Positions 22,701 to 34,313 of a DNA stretch of 64,000 bases are shown piece by piece. The DNA is from Syngnathus acus (Eukaryota; Chordata; Actinopteri; Syngnathiformes; Syngnathidae), in assembly GCF_901709675.1 (NCBI RefSeq), contig NC_051095.1, positions 12,909,456 through 12,973,455 on the forward strand, given 5' to 3'. Both the position numbers and the translations under genes were made by a program. Positions within the stretch are counted from its first letter, which is position 1; the number at the start of each line of letters is the position of its first letter. The notes below the pieces were generated by a model. The model made no database searches and was not told where the DNA came from. It worked only from the letters and a program-made list of their open reading frames with translations.

Positions 22701-25700
22701 CGTAAGGTCATGAATGCCTCATAGGGAATTGGGTAGGGTTACGTGCACGCTGTAAATGGACTTGCTGCTCTCCTGTTGCCGAGGCAAAGAAGCTGAGTCA
22801 CTCCGAGGGTGGTGTCGAATACCACATACTCTGAGTCATACCACGGCAATGCAGCAAAGTGCAGTGCTTTGAGGGGAAACCTTTTAACTGATGATACATT
22901 CAAACTGTGAGCAAAATATTGCTGTCCTTGCAATCACCACAATTTAGAAAATTGGTCACTGAGGTGGATTAAAAAAAAGCATCTTAAGAGTTTGAGTTGT
23001 TTGGGCTGACTATAATTGAACAAAATATGCATGCCGATGTTACATGATTGCGTAAGATTGTGGAAACATTCTGCCCGGAAGAAAAGAACTAATTGATCTG
23101 TATAGTCAATTACCAGGGGCAGCTTTGCCACAATCGATACAGGAAATGTCATGTCCCTCGTGATGAAGCATTGACCCCAACAATGTGCAATGCTCTCGTT
23201 GTATGCTCAATGAGGTTACATCAGAACAAAATTGATAGCTGGCAGGTTTTCATTCTTCTCTTGTGGTTTTACCCTTTAGTTTATTTGTTGAATGTTTTTG
23301 ATGAGTCAGTCCTGGCTGCAATTTATCTGTATTCAAACATTCTTATCGATGTAAACTATTTTAAAGAAATACAGCAAATGTATTTCATATTTTCTTCACC
23401 ATTGCATTTCTATAGGACAGACTGTGTGATGCTGAGCAGCTTCAGTAAGTATTTTTCTCTTTTTATGTTGTGATAAATAGGATGGTCAGAAATCTATATC
23501 ACCATACTATATCTATATGATCTATTTTCTCTTTAAAATACCACTTCTGGTAAAGATATACGCCAAAATCAAACACATCTGTAAAATTCCATCTTTTGTT
23601 TTGTGTGTTCAGAGTGCTACAGGAGGAGAATACTGATCTTCACCAGAATTTGCTGCAGACAGTGGTCTGCATTGAAAGTCTGGAGTCAGAGCTGCAGAGG
23701 ACCAGGGATGAGCTCAGCATTGTCAAAGAGAAATATAAAAGGTTTGGAATATTAAACCAACAAACGTTTATAACGTGGAGGATTATATCAATGCGTACCC
23801 AGTGAAGTGTCCGGTGAGTGCCAATCTCTTATGTCACGCTCAATGCCTGTCACATGTGAAGCAATGTGATCTTCACGACTGCAGAGCAGTAAGTACTCAG
23901 GCCTCACGTTGATACCATGAATAGTCATAGCAGCTCGTGTCCCCTGGTGATCAATCAACATCTCGTCATCCTGTGACTGGACATAACAGTTACTATTGAT
24001 TCATTGATCCATGGAACACAGTGAATAATTGTACAAAGCATTTGCCCCAATGCATTTTGTTTTATGTTTGGAGCCGATTGTGACATTTTTGTGACCCTTT
24101 TCCCTTCAGCGTAGGTCAGCGTACAAATACTTTGTTTCTGTATCTGGTATCATCATACATGAGTTGAATCAGTATTTCTTTGGCCACAGTCCTTTCTTTG
24201 TTTTTGTTTTCCAAACAAGTATCTGTACCTCTACTTACAGACTACAGAGCATGAGCACTTCTGCCAACTGCTTTGCCCTTTGCTAACTTCATGCACGATC
24301 TATTATGTCACTTCACACCCATGAGCGACTGTTTAACTATAGTGAACCTCGGCCAGACAATATATTGTTAAATATATTTATTAACATACAATTAAAACAT
24401 GTTTCACTGACAGCCTGGAGCAAAAAAGGCTGTCTGCTCACACTGAGCACAAGCTTTTGAGTATATTTAACATTCTTCTTTGAGACAATTGGGGTATTAG
24501 GACTGACCCAACAACTGTGCTTGTGTGCAAAATCTAAGATGGGGCATAGGAGTGTCAAATAAAAATTGTTTCTTGATTGTTTCTGACTTGCAGCCTACTG
24601 GAGACACACACTGGCACCAGGCAGGCTAATAATCTGCTGGGGGAGCATTTGCACATTGCGGTGAGAAAGCCTGCAAGGCAAGAATAACACAAGGGACCCT
24701 TTTCTTGCTTTTTGAAACGCTGCTTTGTCAATCGAAGCGGCTGTTCCCTTCTGAATGTGTCTCTCTCCCTTCCACCTGTCCCTCTGTGCACAGTCGGAGA
24801 GTATGAGCAGCAGTGAGAGGAAGTACCTTCTCAAACGCGTGTCTCAGCTGAGCTCTGAGTTGGAGGACGCTCACAGGACAGTTGCTGCGCTGGAGAACAT
24901 TAATGTGAGCATGCTTCCCTCTAGTGGACAATGAGCAAACAAGCATGCATTCTTAACGAGAGTTGTATAAAAAGATCCATGCTCAGTTTTGATCGACACT
25001 GTCAAACATTATGTTTAGAGGTCAGATGTTTCTAATGTTTGCTCCTGATTATTCACTTTAAATACACTTGAATTAAAAGAGGATTAGCCTATTTTCTTAA
25101 AAACAACAACATAGTGCTTTAAGTAGAGGGACTAGGTCTGGAGTTAGGGTCAGGGCTAGGGTTGGGGCTAGGGTTAGGGTTGGGGTTAGGGTTGGGTTTA
25201 GGGCTGGGGTTAGGGCTAGGGTTAGGACTACGTTAGGGCTGGAGTTAGGGCTAGGGTTGGGGCTAGGGTTAGGGCTAGGGCTGGAGTTAGGGTTAGGGCT
25301 AGTGTTGGGCCTAGGGTTAGGGTTAAGTCTGGGGTTAGGCGATAAATCCATATTTTAAGTATGAGTCCAGAAATGTTCTTTTAAATGCAGCTTTCCTTTT
25401 CTTAGAAGTCGTAGCCTCTTCTTCCGTCTCCTCATTGGGCTTTTTTCCTTTTCCGAAGAAGCTTTCCAAACGTCTCTGTTTCTTGCTCATTTTTTGCTTG
25501 CTTCGCGGGCTCGACTGAAGTGACATGTCACGTGACCGAGACGAGCGTCTTGACCTTAACCGACGGATGTAATTGGGAGAGAATCGCAGTTTTTTTTAAA
25601 ATATTTTTCAAAAATAAATTCTTACTCATTTTTCCTACCTTTGTGGGCTCGACTGGGGAAACTTGTCACGTGACCGGGACGAGCGTCTCGACCTGAATTA

Positions 25701-26408
25701 ATTGATCGTTGATAAAAAAATAAAAAATAAATGTTTTTTCCTGTGCGGCTCGGCGGCCCAGTACCGGTCCGCGGCCCGGTGGTTGGGGACATTAAAGTAC
25801 ATTTCCTCTTCCTCCATTTTCAATGCATGTCTCACTTTCAGCTGCCGTGTCTGATCAAAGATTTACTGGAGAAGCACTTGAACTCAGCTGAGACCGTGCA
25901 GAAGATTGAAACACCTTCTCCTATTGGCAACCATACAACCAGCTCCCCACCGGCACTCAAGTCACCTCGCCTTCCTAAATTGGAGGGAGCGGCACACAGC
26001 TGGTTAACAATGTCGGACACTGCTACAGCCTTTGTTCCCTTCAAACAGGAAGTGCCCAAAACAGGTCAAATCTCCCCCCAAGGCGTTCCCCCGTCCAGCA
26101 ACAGTCCACCTTTTTCAGTGGAGGACATGAGCACCGCCATCTATCAGAAAATTGTAGCCGATTACGCTGCCAAACCTCAAAGGAATCTACAGCAGTCCTC
26201 CCAGGGTGTAAAATACACTGACATCTCTCTTAAGCCTCAGCAGCTCCACCATGCTGACCGCATGGCTGAAAAGGGAGAGGTATTGGTGACGCTTTTGGAG
26301 CAGAACGCTGCGACTGTGACCTCCATGTCTGCCCAGCAGATCCTAGATGAGTTTATGCAGCAGCTGCACACCCATGAGAGGGGTGGTGAAGGGAAGGAGC
26401 ACGAGTAG
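19757..26408 (+). CDS. TJAP1/BEGAIN-like coiled-coil protein (7 coding exons)
   Basis: Exons: 19757-20064, 20350-21961, 23416-23444, 23613-23741, 24594-24660, 24794-24904 and 25842-26408. They join in phase to 940 residues. An in-frame ATG at 19964 would give 871, and the true start is unsure. Exon 2 is 1.6 kb and codes a low-complexity region: His-rich near the start, a Ser run, a helix-like AFLDEITKQVISPSYLSIL segment, and Pro/Ser/basic stretches. Exons 3-6 make a coiled coil (LQEENTDLHQN, LESELQRTRDELSIVKEKY, SSELEDAHRTVAALENIN), followed by LPCLIKDLLEKHL. TJAP1 has the same order: LLQEENEEL, an ESELE-like heptad region, then LPCELQDMVRKHL. TJAP1 is a tight-junction and Golgi coiled-coil protein; BEGAIN is its synaptic relative. 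The long N-terminal extension is unlike mammalian TJAP1. Family membership is inferred from motif order and the molecular role here is unknown. Confidence 0.8.
20210..20305 (+). repeat. SINE tail-like fragment
   Basis: GACTTGCGACCAGGCCAGCA and AAAGTCAGCGGACACCCC, ending in an ATGGATGGTTGGATTGATGG run, resemble the tail shared by fish tRNA-like repeats. It lies in intron 1 of the TJAP1-like gene. Confidence 0.45.
22085..22400. repeat. Degenerate repeats with GGGTCA/TGACCC palindromes
   Basis: Intron 2 of the TJAP1-like gene holds two near-identical palindromes about 145 bases apart: TGGGTCAATATGACCCA (22124-22140) and CGGGTCACTTTGACCCG (22269-22285). Repeats of a TCTCAGGAACTGG phrase lie around them. 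The pattern suggests a local duplication or transposon remnant, not a gene. Confidence 0.5.
25131..25343. repeat. Degenerate telomere-like minisatellite
   Basis: About 210 bases made of GGGTTAGGGCTAGGGTTGGGG variants, lying in intron 6 of the TJAP1-like gene. Units vary between TTAGGG, CTAGGG and TTGGGG, so this is not a recent perfect telomeric insertion. It abuts the hAT remnant on its right. Confidence 0.85.
25344..25795 (-). mobile_element. hAT-type element remnant with transposase N-terminus
   Basis: The right end reads GCGGCCCGGTGGTTGGGGAC, a typical hAT terminus. On the minus strand from 25526 a short frame reads MSKKQRRLESFFGKGKK and later FLDSYLKYGFIA. This resembles the N-terminus of ZBED/SCAND3-like hAT transposases, in which a KYGF motif comes just before the body of the protein. 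The remainder is missing. A block of about 58 bp containing TGTCACGTGACCG occurs twice (25502-25559 and 25641-25698). Confidence 0.7.
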
Positions 26409-29100
26409 TTGGCAGTGGGAGCCGAGCCAAAGAGGCATAGGGCCAGAGCGACGGCAACACACGATGATGGGAATTTAACGTCACTGCCTGAAACAAAGTA
26501 GCTGAGCATTTGTGTTCATCTGTCTTGGAAATGCCAGTGGATTATATTGCAAGATTGTTTGTATTGATTTATATTGTATTACTTGCCTTGTGTTTTATTA
26601 GTTCTTATAATTGACCAGAATGAGACAAGGTTTAATTAATTTATTACACTGCACAGAGGGATTGACTTTCACCTCAAGTAACTTTTCAGTAAGTCTACTA
26701 ATATTACTCAAAACGTCTAAAATAATGAATGGTATTTGCAAATAATCTATATTTTAAATAATGCAATGCAGGCATGATTAATAATAATAATATGTATATT
26801 TTAGGGTAGGTATTTCTTGTTTTTTGTGATGTAGAGTAGTGGAAAAAACACTGGTAATTAATGAATTGGAAATGTAACATTGATTTCATTTTTTGTTTAT
26901 GTCGATTATAAATTTTGTTGGGAAAAGTCAAGAAAAAGATTGGTACGACGATTAAAACGAGCTGACGTTATTATATGAGTAAAACAATCTGTGGATGGAA
27001 AAAAAAAACCAGGCTTCTTGCTCTGGCCTGGCTTGAGCTTCAGAAGCTTTGCTGAAACCTGCAGAATAGCCATTTCTGGAAAATCCCTCATTTTGCCATC
27101 AACTGGACATGGCGAACAGAAGCAGAGTGAAGAAGCAGCAAAATTGAAAAAGAAGGAATTGGATAGATTCTTAGATAAAATATTGTTAGTGTTAGTGTAA
27201 CACTTGATCCCGAATGAGATACTTTTCTGGGGTAATGAGGTAAGCATGATGCCAAGGTGGTGAGCATGCCTGCGAGTGCACGAGTCACCCTATCAATCAC
27301 ACCTTTTGTCTCTGAATAGTTGTTTTTCCTCATGCATGGTAATTTCTTGCAAACAAAATGAGAGGCACAACATCCATAGAGAAGAAGAAAGCTAATATTT
27401 AACACAGATGATTTTATTCATGTACTACTGATAGTAGTAAACTGACATTTTTAAGAAATATGACTAAAAATGATTTTATGCAATAACGTGTAAATACAAT
27501 ATTATGTCGATGTAAGTTATTTGGATTTTGGAAAAAACGATGTTATTTCAATAATAAATAGTAAACTGACATTTTTAAGAAATATGACTAAAAGTGATTT
27601 TATGCAATAATGTGTAAATACAATATTATGTCGGTGTAAGTTATTTGGGTTTTTGAAAAAATGATGTTATTTCAATCTGCATACCCCAGTCCTAATTTGT
27701 CATCATCAATACACATTGCATGTCACTTCAGAATGTACCACGGTATTTCTGCTTTAATAACAACACTAGTGTAATCATGCCATTGCTTATACTCTGTGCA
27801 CAAATTTGTAGTTTGGGCTTTCCAAAACTTTTCATGTTGATGTCTTATAAGGGTAGGATTTTGAATTTAATCATCCCTATTTCATTATGCATAATTCATA
27901 TTAATAAAAGTGTGTGATGTTACTTTTAGAGTCATTTCTTTCCTGTTTGGGCAGTATTGAAAAGCGTTTGGCAACAACCTGACTCCAATGCATTTGCAAC
28001 TATATTTGTCCTGTGCAGAGTCACGGGGCGTCGTCTTACAAAAGCAAGCACAGCTCCAGAATTTCCAGGGGAGCTTGAGCAATACACACCATATTTTTTT
28101 TTAATATACGTAAATATATTCTAGAAACAAATCAAATAAAAAGGTGTTTTGCTGAGGATACACAGATTTCTGATGGGGCTGTTACAATCCCAGCTCCGGG
28201 GTGGTGCCATCCCATAATTTAGATTTAGCCAAATTTACATGATTGGAGCATCTGTGAAGGCCGACTTTTCTGTGCTGCCTCACACTAATAGAATTTGTCA
28301 TAAATGCTTATCATAACAATCTAATCCAACTGATCCTCCTCCACTATCTAGGTGCTCTCTAACTTGCATCATAAAGACAATGAGGTCTGCAGGCTCTCTA
28401 ATGCATAGCGTCATTATTTGTACCTTTATGCTGGATAATATAATTATTGACTTGACAATATAGCCCCGTACAAGTCCCATTTTTATATGACACTCCCTGC
28501 GTTACTTTAGTTTGTCCTTTTCACCATTTTGAATCCATATAATAAAGCATCCACACACCCATCCATTATTTGATACCGCTTTTGCCCATTTAAAGGCCTT
28601 TGACATGTCTTAACCAATATTTATGATGGAAGAGTGCATTTTCAGATTTTATTTTGAAATAATCTTAATTAGCACTTTTCAACGGACCACTTGAACGTGG
28701 GCACTGGAAAATAGGCAGTCAAGTGGTGGGATCCAAAATGATCGTCCCAGGGGCCACAAATGCAGAGTCCACCCTGCACATGACACATTTTCAATAAGCA
28801 GGTTGTCCTCAGGTTGCTTGAGCACCCACAGTGCATGAAATAAATGTCAGGTGACTAAAGCTGTCGTAATATTCCAATCGTCCCTCCCTTTCAAAGTGTC
28901 CATCAAAACAACTTTGCTGATCAGACACTGGCCTGCTTTCCCATTGGCCCCTGGATTCTAATAGGATCCCAGAGACTCTGATGGGGGGATTAGGGTTCCA
29001 AAGTCTCCACTTTGCCCAGTCTCTGTCCTCCAACCATGGGTATGGCGATTTAAGTGGGGGCACCGCACATGCAGAAACCCACCAAGGCGCCATCTGACTA
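26409..29100. other. 3' UTR and intergenic region after the TJAP1-like gene
   Basis: This AT-rich stretch has no supported gene. The 3' UTR end is not clear; an AATAAA occurs near 27553. It holds the 124-base tandem duplication described separately. Short reading frames here lack homology that I recognise. Confidence 0.5.
27435..27682. repeat. 124-base tandem duplication
   Basis: Two head-to-tail copies begin TAGTAAACTGACATTTTTAA at 27435 and 27559. They differ by only a few substitutions, such as AATAACGTG against AATAATGTG and GTCGATG against GTCGGTG. This is a recent local duplication of AT-rich intergenic sequence. Confidence 0.9.
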
Positions 29101-29586
29101 CAAGATCACATCAAGAGGAGGAAATCTTTGATTCCAGCTTGCAGGCGAGGCAGGTCGACCGCAGCGTGACCAATTACTTGAGTGGAATACGTCTTATCTC
29201 CAGGAAAAGGAAGAACTATTTTCCTAATTATCAAATCTCTACACCTTCTCAACATCTCGGATTATACACCGAACATTTTCCACCCCAAAACTTCATGATC
29301 AAAGTGAATTTGTGCTTTTGGATTATCGACTCAGATTGACTGTCCTCTAGCATCCCGGGGATCTATCTGCTGATCCTTTCCACCAGGAACAACTTAGATG
29401 AGCTCAACCTGCTAATAACTCACCAGCGTAGTCCTGCTTTGACCGCTGGATTACAAAACAACCTCTGAGGGTTTTCCTTTTTCGTGCAACGGGTCACCTC
29501 TGGATTCTCCTCTGTTCACCCTTAACTTCAGTTGTCGGTCATCTTTCAGCTTGTGCGTGAAGTCGAGCGGTGCGCGGTAAGGAGCC
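28987..29586 (+). promoter_or_regulatory. rom1: Candidate photoreceptor promoter with CRX/OTX motifs
   Basis: Four GGATTA (CRX/OTX-type) hexamers lie upstream of the rom1-like ATG: 28987-28992, 29259-29264, 29320-29325 and 29448-29453. An NRL-like TGCTGAT half-site lies near 29369. Photoreceptor genes are classically controlled by CRX and NRL, so the cluster fits the predicted gene. Hexamers of this kind also occur by chance, so the call is tentative. Confidence 0.45.
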
Positions 29587-32500
29587 ATGGTGCTGCTGAA
29601 GATGAAGTTCACCCAGCAGAGACGAGTGCGTCTGGCCCAGGGCCTGTGGCTCTTGTCATGGATGGCTGTGCTGTGCGGGTCCTTTGTCTTTTCGCTGGGG
29701 GTCTACCTTAAGATAGAGCTGCTCCGTAGGGCTGAGGTAAAGCTGGACTGAAAAAAAAAAATGCATTGTGACTGTTTGACAACATGTATTTTGTCATATA
29801 GCCCGTTGAGCATTTATACAATCTGAAAACATTGTGTTTAGAATCTATCTACCTGAAATACTGAAACTAATATTATGAAGATGGTGACCTCTAAAACCCA
29901 AGCCGTCCACACCGATGTCCTATGGACTGACATAGATTGCAGGCATCAATATGCAGCTGACAGCACAGGACAGCTGCAGGCCATCGTGTGCCCTCTGCTA
30001 CATTATTGATCACCAGTGTGAGCAGGGCCGCCGTAATCTCTTAGTCGTGAAGCAAAGTGTTATTGATTTGTGGCGGCGATGCTTGAGAAGGAGCATTGAG
30101 TGACGCACAAAGAATGCTGCATGAGAACAACACTTTCTTCGAGAGTCTAAAACCTTGGAGTTTATAAGAATATTGATTCACATTGTGATTCGCAAGTTGT
30201 ACTTGTCTAAATCATTCCAATTTGATGTTGTTCAATAAGGCATGGGTAGGCAACTCCGGTCCTTGAGGGCCTCTGTCCTGCATGTTTTCTAGGTCTCCCT
30301 GTTGCAACACCCTGATTCAAATGGTCAGATAATTAGCAAGGTCTGCAGAAGCTGGATAACAATCCTGATCATTTGAATTAGGTGTGTTGTGACAGGGAGA
30401 CATGGAAAACATTGGCTTTCGAGGACCGGAGTTGGCTACCTATGCAATAGGGACTACTCAAAGGGGGAAAACATAAAAAGGGTTCGTTTATGTACTGTAT
30501 GATGTAAAACGTGTGAATAGTTCACTTTGCAGAATACGGATGAGCTTCTGGTCACTAGATGATTGAAACCACCAAACTATGGGAATATGCAATTGCAGTC
30601 CAAATGAATCTCTAAAGATACGTACGTAGTAGCAATGTAAGATGTCTATGTTTTTTCCTTGTCCAGGTGATGGATAACGCAGAGATCCACGTGGTGCCCA
30701 ACATTCTGATGCTGGTGGGCCTGGCTTCCATCATCACGAACTGGATAGCCGGCCGAGTGTGCCAGGACTCTATGGACCCGAACCGCTTCCCACGCTGGAG
30801 GGTTTTCCTCCTGGGCTGGTACGCTATGGCTGCGCTCATCTGTTGCCTGCTTGTCACTGTGGTGGTGCTCAGCTTCGCTCTGCAGGGACGCCTGGAAGAG
30901 TCTCTGAAGGTGGGCTCATGTTTGAGAGTTTTTTATTTTTTTTTTAATACTGAGAAGGGGCTCTCATTTTAAATCTTGGAGTTTCATGGCTCAGATTGGG
31001 TTGTAATATTTTAATTTCCCAGCATGCTTTGTTACAGTTACAAGTATCACTGATGCTGTTATGCTTCTTTAATGTGTTATTTTCTACAGACAAGGTGTAA
31101 TATAAATATAGTGGTGTTACATTTCAACTTTTGGTATTAAGGTATTGCAACTTGATTACAAACTTTGTAACAATATAAAAGAATGGACTGCCTGGAGCAA
31201 TTAACGTGTTAGTAAGTAGGAGAAGGGGATATACAATGTCACAAACAAACTTGATTTGCTGATTTCAAAACGCATATGCATAAAGCAGCCCAGTCCATCG
31301 GGAAATCGTCCAATTGTGCAGATTATCCACCCCGAGCCCAATGATGATAACCCAAGATTCGACACGCACTGAATGGGCACAATCTTAAAACAAGTAATGG
31401 GCTCCAAGCATGATCAGGAATATTCAATTGACACTTTCAGAGGGCCATTGCACACCTAATATCTTAATCTCTCTGTGTTGTATAGCTGTATTGTATTTTT
31501 AGAGGTGCAACACTTAATCCATCACTAATAGATTATCAAATTATTCATTAATTATTTTTGATAAAGAATGAATCATTTAGATAGCATTTTAAATTAAAAT
31601 CTTACAAATGCTCAAGAAATACCATCTGATATCTGCAGTCCTCTATGAAAGCAGACTGATTATATTGGTGTTGAATCAAAATAAACCATTTGTTCTTACT
31701 TTGGAAAATATCAATCATTATTCTTGCATATATTCTGATGCATTACAGACCAAACCAGTAACTGAATTATAAATAATTTTTAATCTAATTGCAATTGTGC
31801 CTCGTTTTTAAATAACGTGAAGGAAGTCAGAACGTTTAAAAAAAAATCATTGATTAAGCGACAAAATAATTGACAGATTAATCAAATATTTAAATAATTG
31901 TTAATTGCAGCCATATTCATTTTACAATTAAAACACTTGACTAAATAAACACGAAAAATCTTTGATGTCATCGTAAAACAACACTTTGCGTGGTTTTAAA
32001 AAAAAAAAGGCCACAAACTTTAAAATGGTGGGATTGACTTTTCGGAAAGTCATTACAAAGATGAAAAAGTACCCATCCTTTATGGTTGTGTCTCCCTCAT
32101 CTCAGGTTGGTTTGAGGAATGGGATCCGTTTCTACAAGGACACCGACGTTCCAGGCCGCTGTTTCCAAAAAGAAACCATCGATCGTCTGCAGATGGAGTT
32201 TCGTTGCTGTGGAAACACCAACTTCAGGGATTGGTTTGAGGTGCAGTGGGTCAGCAGCAGATACCTGGACTATACCTCCAAGGATATCAAGGAGTGAGTA
32301 CATGATGATACAGTTATGTGGACAGATAAAAGAAATACAGATAAGCTCCTTATCTGCATGAGTGGAGAGGAAGCAGCATCCAAAAGGGCAGAAAAGATGA
32401 TGAGTGCGCAGGAGAGGGCTATTTGAAGTGATTTACTGATAAAAGGAAGGATTGTAAGGAAGCGATCTCGTGGGTGCGCAAGATTTTGTTGGATAAAAAC

Positions 32501-34313
32501 AGGTGAATAGTTTTGCTCAAATCATATTCCACAAATGCAATATTAATTAGGCTAGTGGGGGCGCATAGAATATATTATTAAGAAGATTTTTTTTTACTCA
32601 ACTTGCCCTTAAATGAAAGCAAATAATTGCTGTCCGCTATGGGCATTAGTACCAGCATCGTCTTTCTTCAAATGGAAGTGAAAGTAGTGGATGGTTGCAA
32701 GATAGATATTTACACTTAAATTACGTAAAACAATCCTCCCTTACCTGTCCTCTTCTTTCATTCCACTTTTGATCTTTTCCCTCTTCCCTCAATCTCTAGT
32801 CGCATCCGCAGCAACATAGACGGGCGCTATTTGTTGGACGGTGTCCCGTTCAGCTGCTGTAACCCCGCGTCCCCTCGGCCCTGCCTGCAGTACCACCTGA
32901 CAGACAACAACGCTCACTACAGCTATGAGTTCCAGAATGAGGAGCTCAACCTGTACAATCGTGGCTGCAGGCAGGCTCTGATCGACTACTACATGGACCT
33001 GATGAATTCAACTGGTCCTGGCGTGCTATCGGTCATCTTTATACAGGTGGATCACACTGTCACTACATAGCTGGCAATTGCTAAGGATGATAGAATCACA
33101 CAAATAATGCAGAAACTGATTTGGAGCACGTTTCAAACTTCAGTGTAGTGAAAATTATAATGAAATAATAATGTGATCATGTTTGATTTTCATGAGATTG
33201 AGACTCAATTAACCGCAATATACTATTTGTTATTGGACCCCAGAATGTCCAGGTGAACTGCTTAAAATCCAAGCAATTTGTAATATTCTGGTTTCCTCAT
33301 TTTAGCAATCTGCAAGAGGCAAAATAATGTAAAAAGCCCAAGTGAGTTGCTGTACACAATGAACATTAGTTTGTGCATGATGGTGAAGTAGACAGAAGAG
33401 TCAAGGATTGTTAATGGAACAAAAAAAAAACCCAAGATAGGTCACAGGCCCAGAGCACTCATCTTAATATAGGGCTTGGCAATGAATAGAAATGTAATCG
33501 TTATCTTTCCATGGTCATAATAACATTACAATTGTTGATTTTATTAATATTGCCATCATAATGTAATGGTAGCACTTAATGGAAAGCTTCACCGACCAAC
33601 GAGCAAAAACTAGCATTAGCCATCACAGAAGGGATTTACATTCAAATAAAGAAATGTCACACAATGACATGGAATATATTAATAATAATAGGTTTATATT
33701 CTTCTTAATGTGTGAAAAAAAAGAGTTATAGTCACAAAGTTCATCACTTTCTATTTCGACTCGTAATGTTCAAGTATATCTCCATGTGTGCGCCACACTG
33801 CCTACGAGAGTTCAATGCTTGGACAGCATGAATTTCTTATTTTTTCTTATTTAACATTATTTTATTTGTTTTGGAATTATTTCGAATGCTGAATTTTGGT
33901 AGATGAAAAAAAGCTACATATTTTAAATCAGTCAAAAAGTATTGCTTTCACATATTTTTCCCAAATCATCCAAATCTATTACAAATATAGATTGTTGTTT
34001 GCTTTTGTAGTAATATGTCTATTAGCATCCATGTTTGGTGTTACATATCTCACTGTTCCTATCCCTTCTGCCTCACTGCGTACAGATGTCAGTCCTGTTG
34101 AGCCTGCGCTACCTGCAAACTTCGGTGGAAGGGGCAATGGCTCAAGAGCAGCCGGAGGGTGACAGTGAAGGTTTTCTGCTAGAGAAGGGAGTGAAGGAGA
34201 CTTTAGAGGAAGCCAAAGTGAAAATCCTACTAATGCTGAAATATGGCCAGGTCGACCCCAGTGCAGCCGAAGGCTCCGCCGACGCAGAAAAGGCCCCGCC
34301 AACATCCAGCTAG
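29587..34313 (+). CDS. rom1: ROM1/peripherin-2 family photoreceptor tetraspanin (5 exons)
   Basis: Membrane protein of photoreceptor outer-segment disc rims, where ROM1 and PRPH2 form oligomers that shape the rim. Exons: 29587-29736, 30667-30909, 32106-32293, 32800-33046 and 34086-34313. They join in phase to 351 residues; human ROM1 has 351 and PRPH2 346. It starts [20 protein letters not shown]. Four membrane segments are visible at roughly residues 17-42, 60-80, 98-124 and 265-285. The large D2 loop keeps the seven cysteines: GRCF (the position of the intermolecular disulphide), FRCCGN, PFSCCNP, RPCLQ and RGCRQ. It also has [14 protein letters not shown]. The C-terminal [10 protein letters not shown] is conserved. 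By sequence it resembles PRPH2 at least as much as ROM1. I chose rom1 because SCYL1, CCDC88B and ROM1 share human chromosome 11. AATAAA signals follow at 34634, 34746 and 34808. Confidence 0.9.
30233..30452. mobile_element. hAT-type MITE with target duplication
   Basis: A 204-base element (30241-30444) in rom1 intron 1. The left end reads CATGGGTAGGCAACTCCGG and the right end is its near-perfect inverse (CCGGAGTTGGCTACCTATG). It is flanked by CAATAAGG and CAATAGGG, an 8-bp target duplication with one change, as expected for hAT. There is no coding capacity. Confidence 0.88.
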
